Of a DNA stretch of 64,000 nt, positions 42,952 through 51,557 are shown piece after piece. This stretch comes from Oscillospiraceae bacterium. GTDB taxonomy: Bacteria > Bacillota > Clostridia > Oscillospirales > Oscillospiraceae. Location of the stretch: contig JAGFXR010000006.1 of the NCBI GenBank assembly GCA_017861365.1, positions 1 to 64,000 on the forward strand, given 5' to 3'. Position 1 is the first letter of the stretch. Each line of letters starts with the position of its first letter. A program made the position numbers and the translations under genes. The notes beneath the pieces were generated by a model. That model did no database searches. It saw only the letters and a list, made by a program, of their open reading frames with translations, and was not told where the DNA came from.

Positions 42952-44256
42952 CTAATACTTTTTGAAGCAGATATTCAAATCTACGTTGCCGCTGATGCCG
43001 TCCACGGTTCCGCTGGAGGTATACTGCCACATCTCAAAATCATAATAAAATGTGGGCGTTGTGCTGTATTCCGCAAGCCAGAAATCATAGTCGTCAATTT
43101 CACTGAGATCGTAGTAAAGATACCCGATGTAGGGATAGAAATAAACCACCGGCGTATAGCCCGCGTCGGCAATGGCGTTGCAAAAGGTCACCGCGCATTG
43201 GGTCAGGGTATCGGTGTCCAGCTGATAAGTACGGTAATCGCTGCTCGTTTCCCAGTCAAACACCACGGGATAGGTGATGTCATAGCCCTCAATTTGCGTC
43301 AGCACATAGCTTGCTTCCTCCGCAGCCTCCGTCGCGTTAATTGCCTGGGAAAAGAAGTAAACTCCCACATCAATTCCGGCGTTCAGAGCACCTTGAATAT
43401 TGGTGGTAAAATTTTTATCTGCATAGATGCCCCCGGAGCCATAGTATCGGCCTCCCACCCGTATGATGGCAAAATCCACGCCGGCGGCCTTCACCTTCTC
43501 CCAGTCGATCACGCCCTGATAAGAGGACACATCAATGCCTACGCTGGCCTGAACCGTGTCAGACTCATAGCACAGGAATCCGTTTTCAGTGTAAAAGCTG
43601 TCCGCGTCATAAGTATTGGCCGTAACGTCGGTCATCACATCCAGCGTATAGCTGCGGAACTGAATGGTGGGGGTATCCCCGCCTTTCATCTGATCGATTC
43701 TCCAGACAATGGCGCTGATCTCCGCGCGACTGATGCTGTCCTCCGGCTTGTAGACACGCTTGCCGTCCTCTTCGCTGCCCTCCAGAATGCCCTGCTCATA
43801 GAGGGCGATCACGTAACTGTCGGAAGTATCGGAAAAGGGGCTGTCGTTCTGGGATTCAGCCAGTCCAAGCGCCTTCGCCGCCACCTGGGCAATGAGCAGA
43901 CGGCTGATAGCGGTATCCAAATCGGCCACCTCTCCCGTCTCCAGAAAGCCCTGGGAAACGGCAAAGGTCAAATATCCGCTGGCCCAGCCCGTATCCGTCG
44001 CGGTCTGCTCGGAATATCCCGCAGCCAGAAGAATGAGCTTCAGCGCTTCCCCGCAGGTCACGGAGTTGTCCGGCAGAAAGGTGCCGTCTGGATATCCGCT
44101 GACGACCCCGCCCGCACTCAGCTCACTGACATATGTATAAAACCAGTCGTCGGAGGCAACATCTGAATAAGTTCCGGAGGATGCCGCCAGCGCGGATGGC
44201 AGCAGGAAGCACAAAATAAATGCCGTAGCGAACATGCCGATGATTTTTTTGATCAT
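42952..44256 (-). CDS. GH25 lysozyme with N-terminal S-layer homology domains
   Basis: A 434-residue secreted wall hydrolase. After a signal peptide (about 1-24) come two to three SLH modules (YSDVASDDWFYTYVSELSAGGVVSGYPDG; FLETGEVADLDTAISRLLIAQ; FSDTSDSYVIALYEQGIL), then a GH25 domain from about residue 235: VGIDVSSYQGVIDWEKVKAAGVDFAIIRVG, VYFFSQAIN and VVFDWE with the catalytic Asp/Glu. SLH anchors it to wall polymers. It has its own promoter at 44375-44403 and a structured leader. AGGAGG lies seven bases before the ATG. Confidence 0.92.
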   Translation of the reverse strand: MIKKIIGMFATAFILCFLLPSALAASSGTYSDVASDDWFYTYVSELSAGGVVSGYPDGTFLPDNSVTCGEALKLILLAAGYSEQTATDTGWASGYLTFAVSQGFLETGEVADLDTAISRLLIAQVAAKALGLAESQNDSPFSDTSDSYVIALYEQGILEGSEEDGKRVYKPEDSISRAEISAIVWRIDQMKGGDTPTIQFRSYTLDVMTDVTANTYDADSFYTENGFLCYESDTVQASVGIDVSSYQGVIDWEKVKAAGVDFAIIRVGGRYYGSGGIYADKNFTTNIQGALNAGIDVGVYFFSQAINATEAAEEASYVLTQIEGYDITYPVVFDWETSSDYRTYQLDTDTLTQCAVTFCNAIADAGYTPVVYFYPYIGYLYYDLSEIDDYDFWLAEYSTTPTFYYDFEMWQYTSSGTVDGISGNVDLNICFKKY

Positions 44257-44273
44257 GTGTATCCTCCTGGCAG

Positions 44274-44340
44274 ATCCAAATGTATGGGGCTGCCAAATAA
44301 GCAGCCTTGACGGCAGTTAGCCGGGGATACTGCCAAGGCG
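44274..44340 (-). promoter_or_regulatory. structured 5' leader of the SLH-lysozyme gene (class unknown)
   Basis: On the minus strand two stems form: CCTTGGCAGT paired with ACTGCC-GTC-AAGG (44305-44338), with loop ATCCCCGGCTA, and GGCTGC/GCAGCC (44288-44306). A competing pairing, GGCAG with CTGCC just before AGGAGG, could hide or free the ribosome site. This looks like a cis-regulatory RNA, but I could not match it to a known riboswitch class. Confidence 0.45.
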
Positions 44341-44374
44341 TTTTCAGTCAACCCATTCGTTTCGTCATATTTGT

Positions 44375-44403
44375 ATTATAACCTGTATTTTTCTGAATGT
44401 AAA
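44375..44403 (-). promoter_or_regulatory. promoter of the SLH-lysozyme gene
   Basis: Minus strand TTTACA (44398-44403), 17-base spacer, TATAAT (44375-44380), about 110 bases upstream of the start codon. The 44404-44648 stretch beyond it holds nothing I recognise. Confidence 0.8.
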
Positions 44404-44648
44404 TTTTAAATTCAATAAAATTTTGCACAATTCTACACCATTCCCATAATTCCTTTCAGAGTGCTTCAAGAAACCGGAACATACCCCTCGCAAACCGGCA
44501 CGTGTCAGTGCTATCTGCCCATGAAAGCCCAGAGTAGGTTCCATGTAATCAAAAACCCGCTGACCGCCCACCTGTGTATGTTTTCCATGCATTGGGTTCC
44601 ATTTTGTATTTTCTTGATTCTGTGTGCTATTTTTATTTGCCAAACCAA

Positions 44649-44676
44649 TTGACAAAATCACACGATATGTTATGAT
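44649..44676 (+). promoter_or_regulatory. promoter of the polyamine biosynthesis leader
   Basis: TTGACA (44649-44654), 16-base spacer, TATGAT (44671-44676). Transcription would start near 44683, at the first base of a closing RNA stem. Confidence 0.75.
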
Positions 44677-44682
44677 AACAAT

Positions 44683-45067
44683 TGTATGGAAACGACCCTC
44701 CGCGTAGAGTCTCCGTGCAAACGTTTTTGGATCACCGTCAACGATGACGGTCAAGGCCATACGGACAGCCGGGTCCACTGCCGACGGCAGCCTTTCCGCT
44801 GCCATTATTGATGTGGGTGTAACGCTCAAATTTTATAAGTTGGTTACTTCATAACCGGTGCGCCCTGCGCACATACTTGTGAAACGGTCAATAAGAGTAG
44901 TAAAAGTAAAATGTTTGCTATATAGACTCTAAAACGCCTGGATTTGTTTTTGTATATCATCACTGGACTGCAAGAAACACTCGAACTGCGGGTATTTCTG
45001 TTTTCCTGTCCAAATATATCAGAAACGAACGCAAGTAATGGGCTTATGCTCAATTACTTGCGTTTTT
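44683..45067 (+). promoter_or_regulatory. long structured leader RNA with terminator upstream of speD (candidate riboswitch/attenuator)
   Basis: The predicted 385-base leader begins with GUAUGG (44684-44689), which pairs with CCAUAC (44757-44762) to enclose AAACG/CGUUU and ACCGUC/GACGGU hairpins. Then come two mutually exclusive pairings, CUGCC/GGCAG and GGCAGC/GCUGCC (44777-44803), and two more hairpins (near 44841-44855 and 44858-44872). An intrinsic terminator ends the leader 26 bases before speD. UACUUG at 44874-44879 could pair with CAAGUA in the terminator stem as an anti-terminator. No leader peptide with a ribosome site was found. The class is unknown to me. Confidence 0.6.
45029..45067 (+). 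terminator. intrinsic terminator within the speD leader
   Basis: Eleven-base perfect stem 45029-45039 with 45053-45063 followed by TTTTTG. No promoter fits between it and the speD start at 45094, so speD expression should need readthrough. Confidence 0.9.
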
Positions 45068-45093
45068 GATTGCGAATGGGGTGCGATAACACA

Positions 45094-45852
45094 ATGGAAC
45101 AAAAACTGACGCTCTACGGCTTTAACAATCTGACCAAGTCGCTGAGCTTCAATATCTACGACGTCTGCTACGCAAAGAGCCAGCGGGAACAGAAGGACTA
45201 TATTGCCTATATCGACGAGCAGTACAACTCTGAACGCCTGACCGGTATTCTGACCCATGTGGTGGATATGATCGGGGCCAGAACCCTCAGCATTTCCCGG
45301 CAGGACTATGATCCTCAGGGTGCTTCGGTGACGCTGCTCATCGCGGAGGGTACCATGATTCCCATGGGGGACACCATTGTGGCTCATCTGGATAAGAGCC
45401 ATGTGACCGTCCACACCTATCCCGAATACCATCCCGACACCTTCCTTGCCACCTTCCGGGTCGATATCGACGTGGCTACCTGCGGAGAGATCACCCCCCT
45501 CTCCACGCTGGATTACCTGATTGGCTCCTTTGACTCCGATATTATCACTATGGACTACCGCGTCCGGGGCTTTACCCGCGACCTGAAAGGGAAAAAGCTG
45601 TTTATCGACCACGGTATTACCTCCATCCAGGATTATATCGACCAGACAACCCTCAGGAAATACGACGCCGTGGATATTAACGTCTATGAGGCAAATTTGT
45701 TCCATACCAAAATGCTGATCAAAGACCGTCCGCTGCAAAATTACTTGTTCAATGTGGATGAATATGAGCTTCCGCCCCAGACCCGTCTGACGGTTTCCAA
45801 CAGCCTGCGCCGCGAAATGATCGAGATTTTCAGCGGGCGCAACGTCTACTGA
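45094..45852 (+). CDS. speD: S-adenosylmethionine decarboxylase proenzyme (E. coli type)
   Basis: Makes decarboxylated AdoMet, the aminopropyl donor. The 252-residue proenzyme aligns with E. coli SpeD throughout ([26 protein letters not shown]-like [15 protein letters not shown]). Self-cleavage should occur between Lys101 and Ser102 in [13 protein letters not shown], turning the serine into pyruvate. [11 protein letters not shown] and [15 protein letters not shown] are also conserved. The long SpeD form is less usual in Firmicutes than the short one. ATG at 45094 is chosen by homology; ATG at 45076 is in frame. It is the first gene of a five-gene operon behind a terminator-bearing leader. Confidence 0.95.
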   Translation: MEQKLTLYGFNNLTKSLSFNIYDVCYAKSQREQKDYIAYIDEQYNSERLTGILTHVVDMIGARTLSISRQDYDPQGASVTLLIAEGTMIPMGDTIVAHLDKSHVTVHTYPEYHPDTFLATFRVDIDVATCGEITPLSTLDYLIGSFDSDIITMDYRVRGFTRDLKGKKLFIDHGITSIQDYIDQTTLRKYDAVDINVYEANLFHTKMLIKDRPLQNYLFNVDEYELPPQTRLTVSNSLRREMIEIFSGRNVY

Positions 45853-45863
45853 GGAGCGCCGCC

Positions 45864-47318
45864 ATGAGAGGACTGACCCAAAACAGCGCTCCCATTTATG
45901 AGGCTCTGGAGCGTTTCCGCCGGATGCGCGTGGTTCCCTTCGACGTGCCGGGGCACAAGCGGGGGCGCGGAAATCCCGAGCTGGTTAAGCTGTTCGGCGA
46001 GCAGTGCGTCGGCATCGACGTCAACTCCATGAAGCCGCTGGACAACCTCTGCCACCCTATCTCGGTCATTCGGGACGCAGAGGATCTGGCCGCCGAGGCG
46101 TTCGGCGCCGCCCAGGCCTTCCTGATGGTGGGCGGCACCACGTCCTCCGTCCAGAGCATGGTGCTCACCGTCTGCAAGCCGGGAGATAAAATTATCCTTC
46201 CCCGCAACGTTCACCGCAGCGTCATCAACGCCTTGGTGCTCTGCGGCGCCACACCGGTCTATGTCAATCCCGACATGGATCACCGGCTGGGCATCGCGCT
46301 GGGCATGAAGACCGAGCAGGTGGAACAGGTCATCCGGGAAAACCCGGACGCCGTGGCGGTGCTGGTCAACAACCCCACTTATTACGGCATCTGCTCGGAT
46401 CTGAAAAAAATCGTTCAGCTTGCCCATGACCATGGCATGCTGGCGCTGGCGGACGAGGCCCACGGCACCCATTTCTATTTCGGTGAGCACCTGCCTGTCA
46501 GTGCCATGTCGGCGGGAGCGGACATGGCGGCGGTGAGTATGCATAAATCAGGCGGCAGCCTCACTCAAAGCTCCTTCCTCCTCACCGGCCCCGGAGTCAG
46601 CAGCGGCTACGCCCGCCAGATCATCAACCTGACACAGACCACCAGCGCGTCTTACCTGCTGATGGGCAGCCTTGACATCGCCCGGCGCAACCTTGCCCTG
46701 CGGGGGCGGGAGGAATTTGCCAAGGTGGTGTCCATGGCGGAGTATGCCCGGTCGGAAATCAATAAAATCGGAGGCTATTATGCATACTCCCGGGAGCTGG
46801 TAAACGGCGGCAGTATATACGACTTCGATGTGACCAAGCTCTCCGTCCACACCCTCGATATCGGCCTTGCGGGTATCGAGGTGTACGATCTTCTGCGGGA
46901 TGAGTACGACATTCAGATCGAATTCGGCGATCTCGGAAACATCCTGGCCTATATTTCCATCGGCGACCGGCGGCAGGATATTGAGCGGCTCGTCAGCGCC
47001 CTGGCGGAAATTCGCAGGCGGCATCAGCGGGACAAGGCCGGGCTTATGTCCCATGAGTACATTCCGCCCGAGGTTCGGGTTACCCCCCAGCAGGCCTTTT
47101 ACGCACCCAAGCAGGCGGTTCCCTTAAACCGCGCCCGGGGACGGGTGTGCAGCGAGTTTGTCATGTGCTATCCACCGGGAATCCCCATTCTTGCCCCCGG
47201 CGAGGTGATTACGGACGCCATTCTGAGCTACATCGCCTATGCCAAGGAGAAGGGCTGCTCCATTACTGGAACTGAGGATCCTCAGGTGGAATATTTAAAT
47301 GTATTGGAGGAGGCGTAA
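45864..47318 (+). CDS. speA: arginine decarboxylase (Orn/Lys/Arg decarboxylase, Bacillus SpeA type)
   Basis: PLP enzyme of 484 residues, expected to convert arginine to agmatine. It belongs to the short aspartate-aminotransferase-fold group: VPFDVPGHKRGRGNPEL at the N-terminus, the PLP lysine at 228 in SMHKSGGSLTQSS, and LADEAHGTHFYF. Lysine decarboxylation cannot be excluded by motifs. GAGGAG precedes the start, 11 bases after speD. Agmatinase (speB) or aguAB, needed to reach putrescine, are not in the window. Confidence 0.88.
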   Translation: MRGLTQNSAPIYEALERFRRMRVVPFDVPGHKRGRGNPELVKLFGEQCVGIDVNSMKPLDNLCHPISVIRDAEDLAAEAFGAAQAFLMVGGTTSSVQSMVLTVCKPGDKIILPRNVHRSVINALVLCGATPVYVNPDMDHRLGIALGMKTEQVEQVIRENPDAVAVLVNNPTYYGICSDLKKIVQLAHDHGMLALADEAHGTHFYFGEHLPVSAMSAGADMAAVSMHKSGGSLTQSSFLLTGPGVSSGYARQIINLTQTTSASYLLMGSLDIARRNLALRGREEFAKVVSMAEYARSEINKIGGYYAYSRELVNGGSIYDFDVTKLSVHTLDIGLAGIEVYDLLRDEYDIQIEFGDLGNILAYISIGDRRQDIERLVSALAEIRRRHQRDKAGLMSHEYIPPEVRVTPQQAFYAPKQAVPLNRARGRVCSEFVMCYPPGIPILAPGEVITDAILSYIAYAKEKGCSITGTEDPQVEYLNVLEEA

Positions 47319-47320
47319 CG

Positions 47321-48175
47321 ATGGAATTATGGTTTTCTGAGCGGCACACCCCCCATGTGAAGCTGTCGATCCGGGTTGACCGCCAGATGTTTTCCGTCCA
47401 GAGCGAGTTTCAGCGCATCGATGTGTTTGATTCCAAGGAATTCGGCCGGTTTCTGACGCTGGACGGCTATATGATGCTGACCGAGAAAGACGAGTTTATT
47501 TATCACGAGATGATTGTTCACGTCCCCATGGCGGTTCATCCCGCGGCAAAACGTATTCTGGTCATCGGCGCGGGGGACGGCGGCGTCATCCGGGAGCTGA
47601 CCCGCTACTCCAGCGTGGATTCCATCGACATGGTGGAGATCGACCCTCTTGTGGTGCAGGTGTGCCGGGAATATTTGCCCAAGACGGCCTGCCGTCTGGA
47701 TGATCCAAGAGTCAATATCCACTACGAGGACGGCCTTCGGTTCATCCGCTCCCGGGAAAACGAATACGACCTCATCATCGTGGACTCCACCGACCCCTTC
47801 GGCCCCGGAGAGGGTCTGTTTACCCGGGAATTTTACGGCAACTGCTACAAATCTCTCAAGGAAGACGGCATCATGGTCAACCAGCATGAGAGCCCCTTCT
47901 ACGATGAGGATTCTCAGGCCTGCCAGCGGGCCCACAAGCGCATTGTGGAGAGCTTCCCCATCAGCCGGGTCTATCAGGCCCATATTCCCACCTACCCCTC
48001 CGGACACTGGCTCTTTGGCTTTGCCTCCAAGCGCTATCACCCCGTCCATGACCTGGACGCGGTGCGGTGGGATCTTCTGGGTCTCAAAACAGGATACTAC
48101 ACCCCCCGGCTTCACGTGGGCGCGTTCGCCCTCCCCGCTTATGTGGAAGAGCTGCTGCGGGACGTTGAAGCATAA
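47321..48175 (+). CDS. speE: spermidine synthase
   Basis: Transfers the aminopropyl group from decarboxylated AdoMet to a diamine. The 284-residue protein has the N-terminal beta domain, the cofactor motif RILVIGAGDGGVIRELTRY near residue 80, and DLIIVDSTDPFGPGEGLFTREFY. It begins two bases after the speA stop. Acceptors other than putrescine, such as agmatine, occur in the family and cannot be told apart here. Confidence 0.95.
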   Translation: MELWFSERHTPHVKLSIRVDRQMFSVQSEFQRIDVFDSKEFGRFLTLDGYMMLTEKDEFIYHEMIVHVPMAVHPAAKRILVIGAGDGGVIRELTRYSSVDSIDMVEIDPLVVQVCREYLPKTACRLDDPRVNIHYEDGLRFIRSRENEYDLIIVDSTDPFGPGEGLFTREFYGNCYKSLKEDGIMVNQHESPFYDEDSQACQRAHKRIVESFPISRVYQAHIPTYPSGHWLFGFASKRYHPVHDLDAVRWDLLGLKTGYYTPRLHVGAFALPAYVEELLRDVEA

Positions 48176-48205
48176 ATACAACCACACATGAATGGAGAAT
48201 CAAGG

Positions 48206-49408
48206 ATGGGAAAATTATTGATCATCGGCTGCGGCGGCGTCGCCTCCGTCGCCATTCACAAGTGCTGCCAGAACAGCGAGGTTTTTGACGACATCTGCAT
48301 CGCCAGCCGTACCAAAGCCAAATGCGACGCCATCAAGGAAAAGCTGGAGGGTACCACCAAAACCAAGCTCTCCACCGCTCAGGTGGACGCGGGGAATACC
48401 GAGGCTCTCATCGCCCTCATCAACAGTTATCAGCCGGAGGCCGTCCTGAATCTGGCCCTCCCCTATCAGGACCTGACGATTATGGACGCCTGTCTCGCCA
48501 CCAAAACCCATTATATCGACACCGCCAACTACGAGCCGGAGGATACCGCCAAGTTTGAATATTCGTGGCAATGGGCCTACCGGGACCGGTTTGAGCAGGC
48601 AGGCGTCACCGCCCTGCTGGGCAGCGGCTTCGACCCGGGCGTCACCGGCGTGTTCTCGGCCTACGCCCTGAAGCATTACTTTGACGAAATCAACTATATC
48701 GACATCCTCGACTGCAACGCGGGCGACCACGGCTACCCCTTCGCCACCAATTTTAACCCTGAAATCAACATCCGCGAGGTTTCCGCCAAGGGCTCCTACT
48801 GGGAAAACGGCGGCTGGGTGGAAACAGAGCCTATGGAGATCAAGCGGGTTTACAATTTCCCCAAGGTAGGCTCCAAGGACATGTACCTTCTGCACCACGA
48901 GGAGCTGGAGTCCCTGGCGCTGAATATCCCCGGCATCCGCCGTATCCGTTTCTTCATGACCTTCGGACAGAGCTACCTGACACACCTGAAGTGCCTTGAG
49001 AATGTGGGCATGACCTCCATCGAGCCTATTCTGTACGAGGGCCGCGAAATCGTCCCCCTTCAGTTTTTAAAAGCGGTGCTCCCCGACCCCTCCTCCCTGG
49101 GCCCGCGCACCAAGGGAAAAACCAACATCGGCTGCATTTTCATCGGCAAAAAGGACGGGCAAGAGAAGAAGCTGTATATTTATAATGTCTGCGACCATGA
49201 GGAGTGCTACCGTGAGGTGGGCTCCCAGGCCGTTGCCTACACCACCGGCGTCCCTGCCATGATCGGCGCCATGATGGTGTTAACCGGCAAGTGGAACAAG
49301 CCCGGCGTCCATAATATTGAGGAATTTGACCCCGATCCCTTTATGGATGCCCTGAATCAGTGGGGCCTGCCCTGGGAAATCACCGACACGCCGGAGTTGG
49401 TGGACTAA
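48206..49408 (+). CDS. carboxynorspermidine dehydrogenase (saccharopine dehydrogenase family)
   Basis: NADPH enzyme of 400 residues that condenses aspartate semialdehyde with a polyamine (putrescine, diaminopropane or agmatine in known cases). It has the Rossmann motif LLIIGCGGVASVAIHKC, YIDTANYEPEDTAKFEYSWQWAY and GSGFDPGVTGVFSAYA, which are typical of carboxynorspermidine/carboxyspermidine dehydrogenases. The start at 48206 has GGAG eight bases upstream; the ATG at 48188 has none. It is followed directly by its usual partner decarboxylase. Confidence 0.92.
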   Translation: MGKLLIIGCGGVASVAIHKCCQNSEVFDDICIASRTKAKCDAIKEKLEGTTKTKLSTAQVDAGNTEALIALINSYQPEAVLNLALPYQDLTIMDACLATKTHYIDTANYEPEDTAKFEYSWQWAYRDRFEQAGVTALLGSGFDPGVTGVFSAYALKHYFDEINYIDILDCNAGDHGYPFATNFNPEINIREVSAKGSYWENGGWVETEPMEIKRVYNFPKVGSKDMYLLHHEELESLALNIPGIRRIRFFMTFGQSYLTHLKCLENVGMTSIEPILYEGREIVPLQFLKAVLPDPSSLGPRTKGKTNIGCIFIGKKDGQEKKLYIYNVCDHEECYREVGSQAVAYTTGVPAMIGAMMVLTGKWNKPGVHNIEEFDPDPFMDALNQWGLPWEITDTPELVD

Positions 49409-50536
49409 ATGCGGGCGGAACAGCTTCCCACTCCCTGCTATCTGGTGGACCAGTCCCTGATCCGCAGGAATCTGGAAATACTCAGGGGTGTGATGGATCA
49501 CACCGGCTGCCGTATTCTGCTGGCGCAGAAGGCTTTTTCCATGTTTGCCCTCTATCCCCTCATTGGGGAATACCTGTGCGGAACCACCGCCAGCGGGTTA
49601 TATGAGGCCCGGCTGGGAGCGGAGGAGCTGGGTCTGGAAAATCATATCTTCTCTCCCGCTTACCGGGAGGAGGAATTTGACGAGATTGTCCGCCTGTGCG
49701 ACCACATTGTGTTTAACTCCCCTGCTCAGGTTCTGCGGTTCGGCGCGAGCGCGAAGGCCGCCGGGCGCAGCATCGGCCTGCGGATCAATCCCGAATGCTC
49801 TACTCAGGAGGGACATGCCATCTACGACCCCTGCGCCCCAGGCTCCCGTTTGGGCACCACACGGGACCAGTTCCGGGAGGAGCTTCTCCCTTTGCTGGAC
49901 GGGCTGCATTTTCATACCCTGTGCCAACAGAACGCCGATGCACTGCTCACCACGCTGGATGCGGTGGAAAAGAACTTCGGCCCTTATTTGAGTGGCCTGA
50001 AATGGCTTAACTTCGGCGGAGGACACCACATCACACGGGCCGATTACGATCTTGCCGCCTTGGAAGCCGCCATTTCGCGTATTTCCAGCCGCTACGGCGT
50101 ACAGGTTTACCTGGAACCCGGCGAGGCGGTGGCTCTCAACGCCGGTTTTCTTCTGACCACGGTGCTGGACACAATGGAGAATGGCGGCTCCATCGCCATT
50201 CTGGACGCCTCTGCCGCCTGCCACATGCCGGATGTGCTGGAGATGCCCTATCGTCCCCCCCTGCAAAATGCGGGACAGCCGGGAGAAAAGCCCTGTCTGT
50301 TCCGGCTGACCGGCCCTACCTGTCTGGCGGGAGACGTGATTGGGTCCTACTCCTTTGACACGCCTCTCATGACCGGCGACCGGCTGGTGTTTGAGGATAT
50401 GGCCATCTACTCCATGGTAAAAAACAACACCTTCAACGGCATGGCTCTTCCCGCCATCGCCCTGCGGGATGAAAACGGTGACTGCCGTGTCATCCGGCAG
50501 TTCGGCTATGAGGATTTTAAACGCCGCCTTTCCTGA
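49409..50536 (+). CDS. nspC: carboxynorspermidine/carboxyspermidine decarboxylase
   Basis: PLP alanine-racemase-fold decarboxylase of 375 residues, which finishes the aspartate-semialdehyde route to spermidine or norspermidine. The PLP lysine is in RILLAQKAFSMFALYPL near residue 41. Other family features are GLHFHTLCQQNADAL, FGGGHHITRADYD, YLEPGEAVALNAG and the C-terminal GPTCLAGDVIGSYSF. Its ATG follows the dehydrogenase stop with no gap. Confidence 0.93.
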   Translation: MRAEQLPTPCYLVDQSLIRRNLEILRGVMDHTGCRILLAQKAFSMFALYPLIGEYLCGTTASGLYEARLGAEELGLENHIFSPAYREEEFDEIVRLCDHIVFNSPAQVLRFGASAKAAGRSIGLRINPECSTQEGHAIYDPCAPGSRLGTTRDQFREELLPLLDGLHFHTLCQQNADALLTTLDAVEKNFGPYLSGLKWLNFGGGHHITRADYDLAALEAAISRISSRYGVQVYLEPGEAVALNAGFLLTTVLDTMENGGSIAILDASAACHMPDVLEMPYRPPLQNAGQPGEKPCLFRLTGPTCLAGDVIGSYSFDTPLMTGDRLVFEDMAIYSMVKNNTFNGMALPAIALRDENGDCRVIRQFGYEDFKRRLS

Positions 50537-50557
50537 GAAAACCGCGCGTGACAACAG

Positions 50558-50605
50558 AAAAGAGAACGGGAGCATCTGCACAACAGCTGCTCCCGTTCTC
50601 TTTTT
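50558..50605. terminator. bidirectional terminator after the polyamine biosynthesis operon
   Basis: Seventeen-base stem 50558-50574 with 50588-50604, followed by TTTTTGCC on plus and by a weaker U-tract on minus. Confidence 0.85.
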
Positions 50606-50680
50606 GCCTTTATTCGCGGCAGAACGGCATTACACTTGCCGTTCCTTAAGGGTACAAATCGAAACCCCTGCTTACTGCTA

Positions 50681-51040
50681 TCAGCTCTTAGTGGTAGAAG
50701 TCGTCGAAGATGTAGACGTAGTCGCCTTAGTGCTCGAACTGGTTCCAGTCGCATCGGTGGAGGTTCCCGTTTTGGTAGAAGCGGTGCTGGTCTTGCTCTC
50801 TGAAGCGGAAGAGCTGTCGGAAGAATCACTGTCACTCCCAGTGGCATCGGAAGCAGTGGAGGACTTGGTGGAGGCAGTACTGGTGGAGGACTTGGTGCTG
50901 CTGGAACTGCTCTTGGACGCGCTGGAGGTGGTTGAGGTGCCGGAGCTTGTGCTGCTGGAGCTTTTACTGCTGGAACAGCCGGTTGCAAGAGCAGCAATCA
51001 TGACGATTGCCATCAGTAATGCAGGGATACGTTTTTTCAT
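50681..51040 (-). CDS. Ser/Thr-rich low-complexity lipoprotein
   Basis: A 119-residue predicted lipoprotein: MKKRIPALLMAIVMIAALATGC gives the signal and lipobox, and everything after is Ser/Thr/Lys/Ala repeats with a few Asp, giving no folded domain. It could be a surface spacer or a glycosylation target. The start at 51040 follows AAAGGAG; a longer frame to 51100 has no signal at its front. Function unknown. Confidence 0.75.
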   Translation of the reverse strand: MKKRIPALLMAIVMIAALATGCSSSKSSSSTSSGTSTTSSASKSSSSSTKSSTSTASTKSSTASDATGSDSDSSDSSSASESKTSTASTKTGTSTDATGTSSSTKATTSTSSTTSTTKS

Positions 51041-51557
51041 TGTGAACACTCCTTTAAAATATTTCAGTGTAAAAGCGGTTTTATGAACCGTGAATAGCAT
51101 AAGGCTGTTGATGAAAAATATCTTGTATAAATCTTTAAAAATTTGTTAACATATTGTGTCGTAAGAATATGTAATATTGTTCAATTAACGTCATATTTTT
51201 TAAGAATTTTAAGATAATTAAGTTTAAAAAGTTTATAAAATAAATAATTCGTTTTTATTCGACCTAAAGACGAAATTTTTGATTAAGCAAGCAAAAATTC
51301 TCTTGATTCATACCGTGTAAATAAACATCAATATCCTTCTTAGACTCAGATTGAGATTAAATTTCTCATTTTAATCAAACGGATCCAAAATATTTTTTCA
51401 TTTCCTTAAATTCTACAAAAAAATAAACGAACATGCGTTATCATATAGTACGCCATGGTTAATATTAACAATTTTAATTGAGTAAACCTCTGTTCTTTTA
51501 CATATAATATACCAAGAGAATTGTAATCGCTTCAGTACAAGGAGGTGTTGAAGATCA
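51041..51557. other. very AT-rich intergenic stretch
   Basis: More than 500 bases of strongly AT-rich DNA between the divergent lipoprotein and the small protein gene. It has a TATAAT about 50 bases upstream of 51558 but no well-spaced -35. I see no gene or RNA fold. Confidence 0.5.

Noticed and set aside
44274-44340. Cyclic di-GMP riboswitch
   Set aside because: The conserved GACGCAAAGC and GCAAACC elements are missing, although the stem-loop at 44312-44334 looks superficially similar.
44683-44803. Mg2+ (M-box) or Mn2+ (yybP-ykoY) riboswitch
   Set aside because: The invariant segments of those classes (for example GGGGAGUAG) are not present, and the downstream gene is not a metal transporter.
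44365-44829. Minus-strand 154-residue open frame
   Set aside because: Covers a promoter and two structured leaders, shows no family features and no ribosome site.
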